A stretch of 64,000 bases of DNA, taken from positions 1-64,000 of the forward strand of contig JACEEZ010006430.1 of assembly GCA_016584305.1 (NCBI GenBank), in the 5' to 3' direction. This document shows, piece by piece, positions 1 to 12,970 of this stretch; positions within the stretch are counted from its first letter, which is position 1; each line of letters begins with the position of its first letter. Position numbers and translations under genes: made by a program. The notes under the pieces were generated by a model. The model worked only from the letters and a program-made list of their open reading frames with translations. It did no database searches and was not told the origin of the DNA. The DNA is from Chionoecetes opilio (lineage: Eukaryota; Arthropoda; Malacostraca; Decapoda; Majidae).

Positions 1-327
1 AAAACTACTTATATAAATCATTATTTACCATTTATATATAAGAGATGCTTAATATACTACTACATGACATCTCTCACATCTTTCAAACCCTGACGGCTCG
101 GCCCCTTCATCTCGCTGACTCGGCAGCATTGGTGAGGTCGGCCACACAAATGCCACACAACATGCCACACAACGTGCCACACCCCACATACGTACATACA
201 TACATATGCACCTTATAAATGCTTAACGACATATAATATATATAAAATTTATATGTTTATATATATTATATAATATATATATATACTATATATATTTATA
301 TATAATATATATAATATATATATTTAC

Positions 328-645
328 ATTTTTGTGCCTATAGCGCCTGTAAGCAGTGGTGACCCAGGGCTCGGATGGTAGGCTCTGGAGGTTCACTTGA
401 GGGCTGTGATGGTTGGTCCTCGCTCGTGGTGGTGCAGGCAGGATTCTTATAGTGACTCCTGTGATTAGAGGCTCATGCCGCCCCCCTGTGTCCTCCGATG
501 CACTCGCAATCGAAGGTAGAGTTGATGGGCAGGGCCACTCGACGGTGCAGAAAGGTTTTGGTTTTCTTCGGGGATCGAACTCGGGTTACCGAGAACGCCA
601 GTCAGAGACGCTAACCACTCCGCTACCGCCTCCCCTAAACTCCCC
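328..645 (-). mobile_element. tRNA-derived SINE, left-arm copy
   Basis: Read on the minus strand, the copy starts with a tRNA-like head (GGCGGTAGCGGAGTGG, then a GAGTTCGATCCCC B-box) and continues through a body of about 250 bp. That body ends near a GGCGCTATAGGC motif and a short A/T-rich tail. The same family appears at 14,373-14,700, 33,458-33,811 and, degraded, at 23,505-23,725 and 38,190-38,440. The reading frames across it are accidental. Confidence 0.75.
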
Positions 646-654
646 CCTATATAC

Positions 655-683
655 ATATGTATATCTACATATATATATATATA

Positions 684-729
<46 letters not shown>

Positions 730-733
730 AATA

Positions 734-826
<93 letters not shown>

Positions 827-833
827 ATATATG
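655..833. repeat. (TA)n microsatellite
   Basis: Almost pure TA dinucleotide repeat with a few TAT interruptions, lying against the head of the SINE. Other AT-rich stretches occur at about 225-325 and 1,000-1,100. Confidence 0.9.
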
Positions 834-1162
834 ACACTTATATATTATTTATAATCTGATTCAGGGGCACAGGACACATCGTATACTTGGGGTTGTTTAT
901 GCGCACGTCATCGCCAAAGGCACTGCATATTAGGCTAGAAATCTGACGAGTTTTGTCACCTGAAAATATCAAGATGTACTACCAATAATAAAATAGTATA
1001 TTTATATATACAATTATACTATATATATATAATATATATATAACTATATATATATTATTATATATATTATATATATATATTAAATATATTATAATATTTG
1101 AATAACTTAAATTGCACACTAAGAGCCATTGAAGCTCATAAACCCTGACAGAGTCAGACTGG

Positions 1163-1661
1163 ATGGTCAGTATCATGATATGTAGAAAACTACCAACCAG
1201 GATTCGAGACCCCTTAAATCAGAGGTACAATAGTAATTACTTCACGGTCAAGCAAATAGAGGAGGGATTATTACAAGAGTGCAAACATTTGCAAGGTATT
1301 GAGCAGGAACACCCCCACAGGGAGATTGAGATAAAGATTACCATTGGAGATTGGATTGGAGACAGGGAGATTGAGATTACCTAAAGGTAATCAGCGATAT
1401 CAGCCACCTTTAGAGTTTGAAGAGCCCTCATTGGTGGGTAGTTATCCCGCTCCTACTAAAGTTACGATGGGAAGAAAACCGGTAGATAAGTTTCAAACTA
1501 GACTAGCCGGTAAACCACCACTAAGACCTACTCAAAGAACAGGTGCCATTCCTAAATATAGGGTTATTACCAGTGAAGTCAAAAAAAGGTCTTTTTTTCT
1601 GCGGGGAAAGAACATCCACCCCCCAAATTATAATATATACCAGATTATTCCACTAGGCTAA
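1163..1661 (+). pseudogene. BEL/Pao gag fragment (left arm)
   Basis: Two overlapping reading segments (1,163-1,384 and 1,344-1,661) in different frames cover one gag-like region. The downstream part has a basic, proline-rich stretch followed by a segment that in the right arm leads into the CCHC-like gag zinc region. The frame change near 1,344-1,384 and an expanded A run near 1,580 break continuity. It was recognised through its mirror copy rather than on its own. Confidence 0.4.
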
Positions 1662-4600
1662 AAAGGTTAATGGACCGGGGAAACTGCCTAGCCTGCCTTA
1701 GGGTTAAACTGAAATACACCTGTCCTATTATTTCGGGGTATTTGTAGAAGTGTAGAAAATCCTTCATCACATAGCCTTATTTTAATGGTGATTTTAAAAC
1801 AGCCCCTAGGGCTTTAAAAAAATTGGGCAGTAACAAAGAATTTTTTTCATTCTGCGGGCCCCTACTGAAAATTTGGGAAGGGAACGCAAATGAATTTCCC
1901 AGCCATTGTGCAAAAAATTTTTTACGGGGGGGCCCACAAAGTCATATTTTAGTGGAGAGATAGTTGATCTTTTACAACTCCCTTAAAATTAAAAAGGTAA
2001 ACTTAGCCATTTCGGGTTTTTCCCCCCAAAACAAGAAGCTAAAATTTTTTGACTTTGGTTCAAACCAAGCCATTAGGAAATTAAAATGTAGGGTAGCGCT
2101 GTATTAAAAACCCATTTTTTAAAAATTTTCTCTGTAAAAGGACTTAAAACCCTACAGCTGAAATTAAAAGGGAAAAAAGTTTTAACTGATAAAAATCCCT
2201 TTTGGGGATGTTGTTTGGCCCAAATACCAATTAAAAAAAGGGCGCGTTTTTTTTTTGGGGCGATTCCTAAGAAAGGTCATAAAAAGAAAAACTTTTCTAT
2301 GTTCCCAGGGGCCGGTGGGGGATGTTAAAAGGGCCCCCTTTAATCCCAAAAACCACTCAGGGGGCCCTGAAAAAGAAAATGCTTTCCCTTTAGCCCATCC
2401 CAAAAACCCCTTTTGTTACTAAATGGGAAACTTAAATTAGAAACCCACTCCAAATAAAAGGGGGTTTTTGGAAAAGGGGGGATACCCCCGTGCAAAAAAT
2501 TTTAGGGGATCTGGGAAACTATCGGTATCATACCTGAACTTTACCTAAAAGGATCAAAAACTCGGACCCACTTTTTGATCAAAACGGTAAATTTTATGTA
2601 AATGGATATATAAAGTAGGTCTCCCCCGGGGGGGCAAAAAAGTTTCCCCGGGGTTTTTTAACCTTCCAATTACACATAGTTAACAGCCAATTAAATAGTT
2701 TCCAATAAAAAAAAACAGAAAAAAAAACTGTCTAAATTGGAGTGCTATGATAAGATCATTAAAAAGATAAATTTAAAAAGGATGACTTTATAAAAAAATG
2801 GACGCAGCGAAAACTAATTTGGCCATTATTTCCCCACCAGCAGGGGCCAAAAGGATTTTAAACCCATCCCCATTAAAATAGTTTTCAATGTAGTTCCAAA
2901 ATTAAACAAGTTTTCCCTAATTTAAAAATGCCCGGGCCTTCAGACAGGCCCGAATCTCTTGTCCCATCTGGGGAGATGCCCTAAAAAATTTCGGGAATTA
3001 AAAAATTCGCCCATGTGGCTGAATTTTCAAAAGGTTTTCCCTTTAAGTTTAGGTCAAGGGGAAAGAAGAAAAAAAAATTTCCCCAAAACCCCGGGGGCCC
3101 GGGAAATATATCCCCGGGAAGGGATACCCCCTTAAAGCCACATTGGTTTTAAAAGTCAGTCTGTTTGTTTTTTGGCTCAACCCCCTTTTTTTTAAAATAA
3201 AACTTACAGTCCCTTTTTAAAGGGGTTCTGATAGCCCAGAATTGGGGAAGAACTTTAAATGGAAAATTTTGCGGGGGAACAAAAATTCCCGGGGAAGAAC
3301 AAATAAAATTTAAAATTTTGGGCCCCTAATAAAGAGGGGCGGGAAGGCCAGCCCCCCCCTTAGGATTTGGGAAAAATAATTATCCAAGGCTAGAAGGGAT
3401 AATCAGGAAGGTTTTCCCTTTAAATTATAACGCCACCAGAGGCCAATCTGTGTTAGGATTTTGGTGGAATGTAAAAAAATGATGAATAAGATTAAAATGC
3501 CCCATTTTTCTGAAGTAGTCCCCCAAACAAAGAGAACACTTTAAGTAAGGGCCCGCCAAAATTTTGACCCCCCCCGGGAAATTTAGCCCAAAACTTTTAA
3601 AAGGGGAAAAAATCTAAAACAAAAGCCTGGGGGGAACCCTCGATTGGGGTCCCCCCCTTTATGGGAAAAATACAAAAAGAAGGTAGGGCTAAAAATCTGA
3701 GCTCATAAGGGTTTAATGAAGGGTTTAATAAGGGAGGAAAAAAATTGCTGATGGGCGACAAACCCCCGCAAATACACATACTTTTGATGCTTCAAAAAAA
3801 ATGCATACGGGGCAGTAGCTTATTTAAAAAAGGGGGAGGAAAGTAGTTTTAAAATTTTGTTAAGGCTCCGGGTTTCCCCAATTAAGCCTAGAACCTTTCC
3901 TCAAAGGGGGCGAGTTTGAATTAGGCACTAAATTTTCACCCCTTTTAAATAATTTTTTACAAATTTGGGGAAAATAATGTGGGCCGATAGTGAAGTTTTC
4001 TACACTGGTTTGTGGGAAAATTAAAACAAAAATCCCCTTTTGTCGGGAAAAGTTTTGGTAAATTTAAAATTATTTAGGTTCCGCATTTTTCCATAATATT
4101 TGCTACCAAAGGAAAAACCCGCTGATATTTTTCCAGGGAACAACTATCCTCAATTAAAAACAGATTATGGGTTTTTAAAAGGGCCTACCTGGCTGAAAAA
4201 ATAATAAAAAAAAAATTTTGGGGGGCCTAAACCAAAAAAGGGTTAAAAGTAACCCGACATGTCGGAAGTAATAAATTAAAGGAAACCCATATTGATAAAA
4301 ACCTGTTTTTTGGGTATAAAAAGGTTTTTTTTATAAACAAAACTATTAAAGACTACTAAAAATTGGTTTTCAAAATTTATAAAGAGGGATAGTTCGATCC
4401 CCTTTTAAGTTTTGGGTTAGAACAAAACAAAAACAGGAATTTCCTGTGGAAATCAGCCTTTTGCCTCGGGGCCCGGGCCCCCCTAAAGGGAAAAAAAACT
4501 TTCAAACAATAGGTCTGTCCTAGAAATGAGGGCTCATTAGGTGTCAGGGAAAAATTTGGGGGGTGCTGATCTTCCCCCATAAACGGGAATCCCAAGGGTA

Positions 4601-4679
4601 ATTCCCCAAAGTCATCACTTAAAATAAATTGCTTTTGTGGAAACCCCATGGGAAATCGTTAATGGCGGAAAAGGCGCCC

Positions 4680-5400
4680 ATTAGCCCATCTCAGGAGGGA
4701 ATTTTTGGGAAAAGGGAGGGAGCAGGCAAATTAAAATAAATACCCTCAAATCTTGTAAACAAAGCGAGATATAGGGGAAAACTGATCACCCATCCCGGGC
4801 CCCCTCCCAACCCCCCAGGGGCGAGTACAGTTTTTTAAAACCCTTTAGGGAGTGGTGTCGACTAACGGGGCAATAATAATTACAGGAGATAAAAGCTTTT
4901 CCCCCCCAACAGGATATGTCTGTTTTTCCCCCGCACTTCTCAAGGGCTGTTCATTTTTGAATAGCTGTGATTTTAAATGCCGAAACCTTTTTTTCAAATG
5001 GGTTTCCCCGGTTTTGGGGCCCGGGGCCCTGGGCCCCGGGGATTGATTACAAAAAGGACTAACTTCGTAGGAGCCTTTCCCCCTTTGTTAGAAAAAATCC
5101 CCCAAACACCCATCAGTACAAAAAAACTCTGAGTTAAGGAAATGTATGGACCCCCTTTTAACCCCCAGAGGCCCCCGGCCCAAAAAGGGGTTTTACATAA
5201 AAAATGGTAGGCAAAAGTTAAGTCTTGTCTTAGGAAAAAATCCCACAAGATAAAATAGGCTAAAGACCTGAAAACCATGGACTTGGGGTTTGAGACCCCT
5301 ATCAAAAACCGGGCCCCTTTAACCCACTTAGATGATTTATCAGTGAAAATAAAGCTCTTACACCCCCACATTTAAATTTTTGGGAGATGAAATGGAACCC
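4680..5400 (+). pseudogene. BEL/Pao integrase remnant (left arm)
   Basis: A plus-strand segment (readable at 4,852-5,046) contains an AIIITGD stretch that matches the integrase core start of the copies near 10,560 and 51,420. Downstream bases up to 5,400 mirror the minus-strand integrase region 10,090-10,400. Catalytic positions cannot be traced because of indels and G/C-run expansions around 5,020-5,045. The opposite-strand open frame at 4,994-5,371 is only its shadow. Confidence 0.45.
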
Positions 5401-6817
5401 CTTTTCCTTTAATAGATACAAGGGGGAATTTCAAAAAACCTTTAAAAAAATGGGCCCGGCTCAACATCTCCCGGAAGGTTTTTCCCCACCTTTAAAAGTA
5501 AAAGTAAGGGAAATTTTTGTAAAATTTTAAGGTCATTTGGGTAAGCATTTTTAGTGCAGATTTTTTTACTGAGTCAAGGGAAAAAAGTTATGGGGCCCCA
5601 AACCACCAGAAAAACAAAACCAATTTAAAATTTGGAGAATAGTTTAAAACCCTTTGGGGGGAAAATGCCTCGCTCGCAAAGGCCTCCCATGAAAAAAAAG
5701 CAAAATTGCATACTGATGGAAAAGGGGGTTTTAAAAGGTTGGGTTACTAGTGAGGGGACAACGAAAGGTTTTCGGGGCGGTAAATAATTTGATTCCCCTA
5801 GAGTTTTTGCAAAAGGGGAAATGAGGAATCAAATCTGCGCTTTTGGGAGGCCAATTAGGGGGTTCCCGCCTCGGGAGGCAAGTGCCCTTTTAAAATGAAA
5901 AACCCCTTTGGGGAAACCCCTATAAAAAGGGGGGCAAATTACCAAAAGGGAAATTTCCAATTCTCGGGGATTTTAAAGGGAAAGGGCCCCAGTAATCCAT
6001 GAACTTGCAGAAAAGATTTTTTTGCATCTGAAACTTTATTCATAATTATCTCTAAAAATCTTGAGTGCCAAAAATTTTAATTGGATTTTCTACTGTTTAA
6101 ATTTCCTTTTCCAGCAAATCAGAACCTTTCAACGCCCCAACAAAAAAGGTTTTAATTTTTGCCCTCTGTTTAAAATTTGTTTCCCATCATCAAACAATTT
6201 TGAATTTATTTCCCCGAAAAATACCCAAATTTTCCCCCCAAAATGGGGGCCCAAAGACAAATCCCGGGAAAATTTTTTGGGGTAAAAGGGGTTTTTGGCC
6301 CGGGGGTTTTGATCAGCAAAAAAAATTCTCATATTTTAAAACCTTTCCATGTATTTTTTACATTCTTTTGGGGCATGCTTGGTCTAAAATTATTTTAATT
6401 TTGTAAACCCCCTTTTTTTAAAAATTTAAAAATAAAACCCCTTATAATTACCCTTTGGGTTTTTTGCATTGCAGACCCGTCTTAAACTATTATAGCAAAG
6501 GGATAGTCTCGCTGCTTCCTCACACTTTTTTATAATATTTTTCGTGTGACCCTCCTAATTTGCAGCTAAATGCTTTGTCCCTTCCGCCATAAATTTTTAA
6601 TTTTTAGATGAAATGAAAAAAAAGAAAAAAAAAATTGGGAAAAAAATTTTCGAGTTGGGTTCCCCAACTTTTTATTGTAATTAAGGGTGTATGGGGGCCC
6701 TTTTTTCCTTTGGCCTAGCAAAAGGGGCGAAGCCAGGCCTTTAAAAACCACCACTTTATTTTAAATTTTAAATACTAACTTTACAAACATTGTTGTTGGG
6801 GTTAGGTACTTTTTCTA

Positions 6818-6900
6818 ATGCAGCCCGGTTCCGTGGCGTCTATGACCGGCGAGCGAGTACGGCGAGCGGGGACGGCGGCCAAGTACGGCGGCCAATTTAG
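6818..6900. repeat. GC-rich short tandem patch, mirrored at 8,640-8,705
   Basis: Repeats of a CGGCGAGCGAGTACGG-like unit alternate with GGCGGCCAAGTACGG. The patch is strikingly GC-rich inside AT-rich flanks and sits just outside the SGNH-like frame in both arms. Confidence 0.5.
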
Positions 6901-6906
6901 GTTTTT

Positions 6907-7152
6907 TTACCTAGGGCCGGGGAAAAATGGGGGGCTATATATTATTTTCCCCCAGAAAGGGAAATGTGAGGTCATGGGGCCACTGAAGTACTTCATTGAG
7001 ACGTGCGTCTGTGTCAAATAAATCAGCACGACCGCCGAATGCCCGAAAGAGCCTGAGTTCCACACTTTCCACCGCCACTCGCTGGGGCATAAGCTGTGTC
7101 CCACAACGGCTACCTTATACATTCCCAAGATAGTCCTCACTCGGGGCACCAA
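6907..7152 (-). pseudogene. SGNH/GDSL-hydrolase-like fragment (left arm)
   Basis: On the minus strand a segment reads KVAVVGHS near its start, which resembles the block-I GDS motif with His in place of Asp. In a shifted frame it continues with LRLFRAFGGRADLF and then DLTF followed by LG and NN, like the block with a closing G-N-D in SGNH esterases. Domains of this kind occur in ORF1 proteins of some retroelements. At least one frameshift separates the two blocks. Identification is by motif impression only, and the protein could be an unrelated retroelement ORF. Confidence 0.35.
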
Positions 7153-7655
7153 AATGTTGAAATTATAGTAATAATTGACGTGAATCCCTTGCTTTTAAAC
7201 CCCAAACTCCCTATGCACGATCCCCTATTTATACGCTAACAAGGTATACTTAGCGGGGTAGAGGGGGTTTGATGATTTAAAGGCTTGTTTTAATTTGGGG
7301 GAGTTGGGGCGCTGGGGGGCGGCTCAGGGCTTGGAAATTATGGTTGGGCACGAATGGCGGCGATGGTGTGGGCCGACGGAAACTTTGCACATTTCCGGGC
7401 GCGGCACTATTTGGATGTTTACCATTTTGTCCTTGCTTTAACGATTGATCGGTTTGCGGGTCAATCATATTAAAAAGGCGGACTACACTATGTAAATCAA
7501 GAGAAAATACACCTTGATCTTTACGTTAATCTAAAATGATCCCCTTCACTGAAAATCCAGATCAGTGCGCAAAGGGGCTCACGTGAACTTCCAATAATGT
7601 TTACCCATATTTTGAAGGTTCCATCTTTAACCCTTTTGTTAAATTTTATTCCCGG

Positions 7656-7854
7656 TTTTTGGAGTGAGGGGACGTCCGGTCAACTCTTGTTTTTGACATG
7701 ATTTGAGGTCTGTAGAGGGGAGGTTGGTCAGGATTAGGATGGCCACTCATTGGACTGAGGAGGGGGTTATGGTTGCTGGGAGTGGAAAGGAATGGAGAGG
7801 GAAGGGCGATCTCGGGTAGTTTAATGGTAAAAATTAGATGCTTAATTGAAAATA
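7656..7854. other. Spacer at the centre of the inverted repeat
   Basis: This is the stretch between the last positions at which the two arms can be paired (about 7,610-7,655 with 7,850-7,920). No gene, hairpin or target-site duplication is seen. The exact edges are uncertain by some tens of bases. Confidence 0.5.
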
Positions 7855-8392
7855 TAATTTGGGGGGTTTTTTTTTCCCTTGTCCCAAAAATTAATAAAAG
7901 GATTAACGATAACCCCTTCAAGTATAGGAGAAACTTTTTGGAAACGTTCCACTTGTATCCTATAGCGCAGCTGATTGGTTTTTTCAGTAAAGGCGATCAT
8001 TCACGCATTAAAAGTAACGATCAGGTGTAGAAACCTTCTTGTTTTGCACAAAGGTTTTTTGTCCCCCTTTTTAATATGTTTGGCCAGCATAACCGATCAA
8101 CGGTTATAAGCAAGGAAAAAGGGGTAAACATACCAACAAAGTGCCGCCCCAAAAACTGTGCAAAGTTACCGTGGGCCTACCACCTCGCCGCCTTTACGTC
8201 CCCAACCCAAATTAAACGCCCTGACCGCCCCCAGGCCTACCCCACTCCCTAAAAATAAAATCACCTTTAAAATCACACCCTCTCCCACTCAAATTCCCTT
8301 ATTTTAGCGTTAAATAGGGAAAAGGGGGTTGGGATTTTCTTGGGTTTAAATCAAGGTGATTTCACGTCAATTATTTTTAAAAAATTTCAAAT

Positions 8393-8620
8393 TTGGTGCC
8401 CGAGTGGGGGACTATTTTTGGGAAATGTAAAAGGTGCCGTGTGGGACACAGCTTATGCCCTCAGGGGGGCGGTGGAAAGTGTGGAACTCGGGCTTTTGGG
8501 GCTTGGGGGTCGTGCGATTTTTTGCCCAAGACGCACGCTCTAAAAGTCTTCAGGGCCCCTACCTCCAGTTTCTTTCGGGGGGATAAAATATATGCCACCA
8601 GTTTCCCTGGGACCAGGGAA
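8393..8620 (+). pseudogene. SGNH/GDSL-hydrolase-like fragment (right arm)
   Basis: Mirror of the minus-strand frame at 6,907-7,152. VGHSLCP is visible, but G- and T-run differences change the frame downstream. The long open frame to 8,743 is not all homologous. Same caveats as for the left-arm copy. Confidence 0.3.
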
Positions 8621-10293
8621 AACAACCTTAAATTTGGGCCCGCCGTACTTGGCCGCCGACCCGCTCGCCGTACTCGCTCGCCGAGTCAAGACGCCCGGGA
8701 CCAGCTCATTATAAAGTCCATAAGCCCCCAACAAAGTTTGTGAAGTTAGTAGTTAATTAAAAAATGGGGGATTTTTTTAAAGGGCCCGGCTCGCGCCGCT
8801 AGGCGAGTCAAAAGGGCCCTAACCCGATTACAATAATTAAGTTGGGAACCCCAAATCAAAATTTGTTTCCAATTTTTTTTTCCCTTTTTTTTATTTCATC
8901 TATCAAATTAAAAACATGGGGAAGGGGCTGAAGATTAGCTGCTAGATTAGGTGGCTCACACGAAAATATTTATAAAAAATGGAGGAAACACTGAGACACC
9001 CCATGACATAAATTTTTTTAAAACGGTCTGCTAATGCTAAAAAAAATGGTAAAAATGGAGGCTTTCTTTCAAAATTTTTTGAAACTGGGGGTACTAATTA
9101 AAAAAAATTAAGGGGCCAAACATGATCAAAAATGTACAAAAAACATGGAAACGGTATTTAAAAATGAGACTTGTCTATCGAACCCCGGGGAAAGCCTTTA
9201 CCCCAAATTAAATTTCCAATTTGTCATTGCCCCCTTTTGACGGGGGAAAATTTTGGGATTTTTCTGGGATTAAAAAACAAATTTTTATGATAGGCTAATT
9301 TTAAAAGAGGGGCATAAATTAAAACCCTTTTGTAGGGCAGTTTAGAGGTTCTGCATATCTGCTGGAAAGGAATTAACAGTAGAAAATGCCATTATAATGT
9401 GGCACTCAAAGATTCTTAGAGATAATTATGAAGATAAGATCAAATAGCAAAGAATTTTTTCTCCCAATTTCCCATGGATCTACTGGGGCCTTCCTATAAT
9501 CCAAAGAAGGGAAAGAGTTCATTTGTAATTTGACCCCCTTTTATGAGGTTTCTCCAAGTGGTTTTAACTTTAAAGCAGCTTGCCTCCGAGGTCAGGAATC
9601 CCTAAGTTGGCCTGCCAAGACGCAGACTTAATTCCTCTTTACCTTTTCGCAAACTCTGGGGAATCAAATTATTTACCGTCCGCACACATCGTTGTCCCCT
9701 CACTAGAAACCCCACTGACCCCCAAATCCCCTTTCCATCAGTATGCAATTTTGCTATTTTTCATAGAGGCCATTGCAAACGAGGCATATCTCCCCAAAGG
9801 ATTAATATATCTCCTATTTAATTGGACTTTGATTTTCTGGTGGTTGGGGCCCCTTAACATTTTTCCCTTGACTCAGTAAATAATTGCACTCAAATGCTTA
9901 TCCCATGACCTTAAATTTTACAAAATTTTACTTATTTTTTACTTTAAGGTGTGATAACCTTCCTGAGATGTTGAGCCGGGTCTTTTATTAAAGGATCTTG
10001 TATATCTTCCCTTGTATCTATTAAAGGAAAAGGGGTTCCAGTCATCTCCCATAATTAATGTGAGGGGTAAGAGCTTCTATTTTTACTGATGAATCATCTA
10101 AGTGGGTTTAAAGGGTCGGTTATTGATACGGGTCTCAACTCAGTCACTATGGTTTTCAGGTCTTCTAGACCTATCTTATCTTGTGGAGTTTTTTTTCCTA
10201 AGAAAAGATTAACTATGCCTATCATTCTTTATGTGAAACCATTTTGCCAAGGACTCTGGGGGGTAGTAAAGGTCCATGAGCATTTCCTTAACT

Positions 10294-10662
10294 CTAGAGA
10301 TTTTGTACTGATGGATGTTTTATTTTTTCTAACAATATGGGGAAGGCTCCTACGAAGTTAGTAGCATTATTGCTAATCAATCCCCGAGGACACGACCCGC
10401 CACCCAAAAACCGCCGGAACACTTGAAAAAAGGTTTCGGCACTTAAATCATCAGCTATTTCTAATGAACAGCCCTTGCAAAAGTGAAAGGTGAATAAGCG
10501 AATATACTTGTTGTGGGGAGCATTATCCCCTGTAATTATTATTGCCCAGTATAGTCGACACCAGCTACCTAAAAGGGTTTTAAAATTGTACTCGACCCAG
10601 GGGGAGTTGAGGGGCCCGGGATAGGTGATCAGTCTTCCCTCATATTCTTGCATTTGATACAA
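10294..10662 (-). pseudogene. BEL/Pao integrase core (right arm)
   Basis: The 122-codon minus-strand frame has AIIITGDNAP, then a strand-helix region ending LEIADDLSAETFFQVFRRF, then SCPRGLISNNATNF. BEL/Pao integrases normally have an Asp in the ISDNxTNF box; here it is Asn, so the second catalytic acid of the DD-E triad is lost. The first Asp box lies just upstream in another frame. The adjacent DNA at 10,680-10,830 encodes an H2C2 zinc region with HLVHGG-like and CIKC motifs. The copy at 51,162-51,473 is closely similar. Confidence 0.7.
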
Positions 10663-11999
10663 GATTTGAGGTAGTATTTAACTGCCTGTCTCCCCTGCTT
10701 TATCCAAATTCCCTCCTGAGATAGGCTAATTGTCGCCATTCCGCCATGAACGAGTTTCCCATGAGATTCCCCTAGCAATTTAGTAAGATGATGACGTTTG
10801 GGAAATTTAGCATGGGATTGCAGGTTTATCGGAAGATCAGCACTCCAAATTCTTCCTCGACACCTAATGATGCCCTCATTATCTAGGTACAGACCAAATG
10901 ATTTGATAAGTTGTTCCTACGGGGCTGGCCGAGGCAAAGAGCTGATATTCCACAGGAAATTCCTGCTTTTGTATTGTTCTAACCCAAAACTTCAAAGATC
11001 AGAACTATCCTTTTTATGAATTTGAAACCAATGTAGTAGTCTTTAATAGTTTGCTTAATAAAAACCTTTTATTCCTAACAGGATCTGGGATCAATATATT
11101 CCATAATTATATCTTCCGACATGTTGACTTACTATAGACCTTTTGATTGGGCCATTCATTTTATTTTTCACCCGGGTAGACCTTTAAACCATAATCCTGT
11201 ATTTAATTTGAGGATAGTTGTCCCTTGGACAAATTAAACTGGGTTTTCCTTGGTAGAAACATGTTTATAGTGAAATGCGGAACCTAAATATTTATCTTCC
11301 CAACACGATCCTGACAAAAGGATTTTGTGTTAAGGTTTCACTAACCAGTGTAGGCAAACTTCACTATCGGTCCACATATATACTTCACCAATTTGTAATA
11401 AATTACTTAGATTTGTGCAAATTTAGTGCCAAATTTTCAAATGCAGTCAGCCCCATTTGAGGCAAGGTTCTAGGTTTAAATGGGGCAACCCAGCCTTAGA
11501 CATAATTAAACTACTTCCTCTCCTGCTTTAAGATAAGCTACTGCACGTATGCACTTTTTGAAGCATCACAAAGTATGTGTAGTTGCTGGGGTTTGTCGCC
11601 CATCAGCATTTATTTTCCTACTTATGTGAATTTCATTCATCTTATTGAGCTCAAAATTTTATAGTCTCATTCTGTTGTATTTTTCCTTTCAAGGGGGGTA
11701 TCCCAATCGAGGTGTTCTCCCAAGGCCTTTTGTATTAGACATTTACCCCTTATAGTTATTGGGCTCACTATCCCCAAAGAGGTAAAATACTTGGCTGACC
11801 TGATTTAAGAGTTTCTCTTTGTTAGAACTACTTCAGAAAAATCGGGACACTTTAATCTTAGTTCATCGTTTTTTACATTCCCCATAATCCTAACACAGTT
11901 TCCCTCTGGTGGCGTATAATTAGGAAAACCCTTTCCCTTTGATTACCCCTTCTAGCCTTGGATAATTAGTTTTCCCAAACTCTCTAAGGGGAGGGGGCC

Positions 12000-12970
12000 T
12001 TCCTCCCACTTTTATTAGTCAGATTAAAAATTTGTATTAGTTCTTCCACTGAATTTATCGTCCCCTGCAAATTATCCATTAGAAGTTCTTCCTAATTTTG
12101 GGCTATCAGAACCCTTAAATGGTACTGAAATGTTTTATTTAAAAAAAGGGGGGCTTGAGCAAGAAAAACAGAACTGACTTAACCTATATGGGGCCCTAAG
12201 GGGCATCTTCCGAGATATATTTTCAGGCCATAGGATTTTGTGAAATTTCTGTCTTCTTCCCTTGACCTAATCTTAGGAAAGCTTAGATATATCAGCCACA
12301 TGGCGAATTTATAAGTTCTGAACTTTTACATAGAGGGGACATTTTTTCATTTTGAATTGGGACAAAAAAAAGATTCGGTATGTGGTAAACTGATTATGCG
12401 CGTCCATTATAATTTACCCTTTTTATTTTGGGAATTTTACAATTTTAGAAAATTTTCTTGTTTCTTTTTAAACTTTATTGGCCACTAGGCAATTGGGAAG
12501 GTAAAAATTTCCAATTTTAGATTACTTCTTTTTTATAACCATTTTAATTGACTGTGATCAAAATGATCAATTTTGACCTTTTTAGCTTTCGGTTGAACTT
12601 TTTAAGGTTTCTAGTAAAATTTTAGGCAACGGGGACTATCCTCCTTTTCCCAATATACCTTTTATTTGAGGTGATCAATAAAGGGTTTATTCTTTAGAAG
12701 GGGTTGGATGATACGAATGTTCTTTTGTTCCATAATTTTTGGGGGATTCCCCTTTTTAATAAACCCCAGGATGGGACAAAAAATGTATTTTCTTTTATAC
12801 CATTAGATCCCCCAAATAATCAGCGCCTTTTTTAATTTGGTATGGCCCATCAACATCCTAAAAGGGTATTTTACAAATCTAACACTTTTCTTTTTCAAAT
12901 TTCAGCTGTAGATTTAAGTCCTTTACAAAAAAATTTTATACCGATGTTATTAACTACAGCAGCTACCCTA
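12000..12970 (-). pseudogene. BEL/Pao reverse transcriptase remnant (right arm)
   Basis: Around 12,040-12,110 the minus strand reads LQYH, then a short spacer, then MDNLQGTINS. In BEL/Pao RT the equivalent box is F-Y-V-D-N-L-Q-G, so the motif is recognisable but altered. The surrounding sequence is collinear with 52,900-53,425 and 57,607-58,030. Many indels leave no long frame. Confidence 0.5.

Larger units (their letters stand above)
1130..6000 (+). mobile_element. BEL/Pao LTR retrotransposon, left-arm copy, decayed
   Basis: This is the mirror of the better preserved copy at 9,540-13,890. On the plus strand the order is gag remnant (1,163-1,661), RT active-site region (about 3,200-3,300), RNase H/WD-P-L region (about 3,630-3,780), integrase zinc and core regions (about 4,680-5,050) and a C-terminal integrase/DUF5641-type region (about 5,050-6,000). 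Every domain is broken many times, largely at homopolymer runs, and no useful frame exceeds about 100 codons. No LTR pair could be delimited. Family membership is inferred from the two cleaner copies. Confidence 0.6.
1..7655 (+). repeat. Left arm of giant inverted repeat
   Basis: Nearly the whole of this stretch recurs in reverse complement at 7,855-14,957. Anchor pairs include the SINE at 328-645 against 14,373-14,700, the gag region near 1,140-1,660 against 13,260-13,890, the integrase region near 4,850 against 10,560, and a GC-rich patch at 6,830-6,890 against 8,640-8,705. The repeat runs to base 1, so the arm may continue outside the window. The left copy has many more long A, T, G and C runs than the right one and is about 500 bases longer, which looks like homopolymer error rather than ordinary divergence. 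Confidence 0.85.

Noticed and set aside
586..837. Tyr/Ile repeat proteins
   Set aside because: Translations of TA repeats. Similar frames at 24,829-25,300, 38,038-38,772 and 40,701-41,006 are discarded for the same reason.
4994..5371. 125-codon minus-strand frame in the left arm
   Set aside because: Antisense of the BEL/Pao integrase region in a stretch with homopolymer errors.
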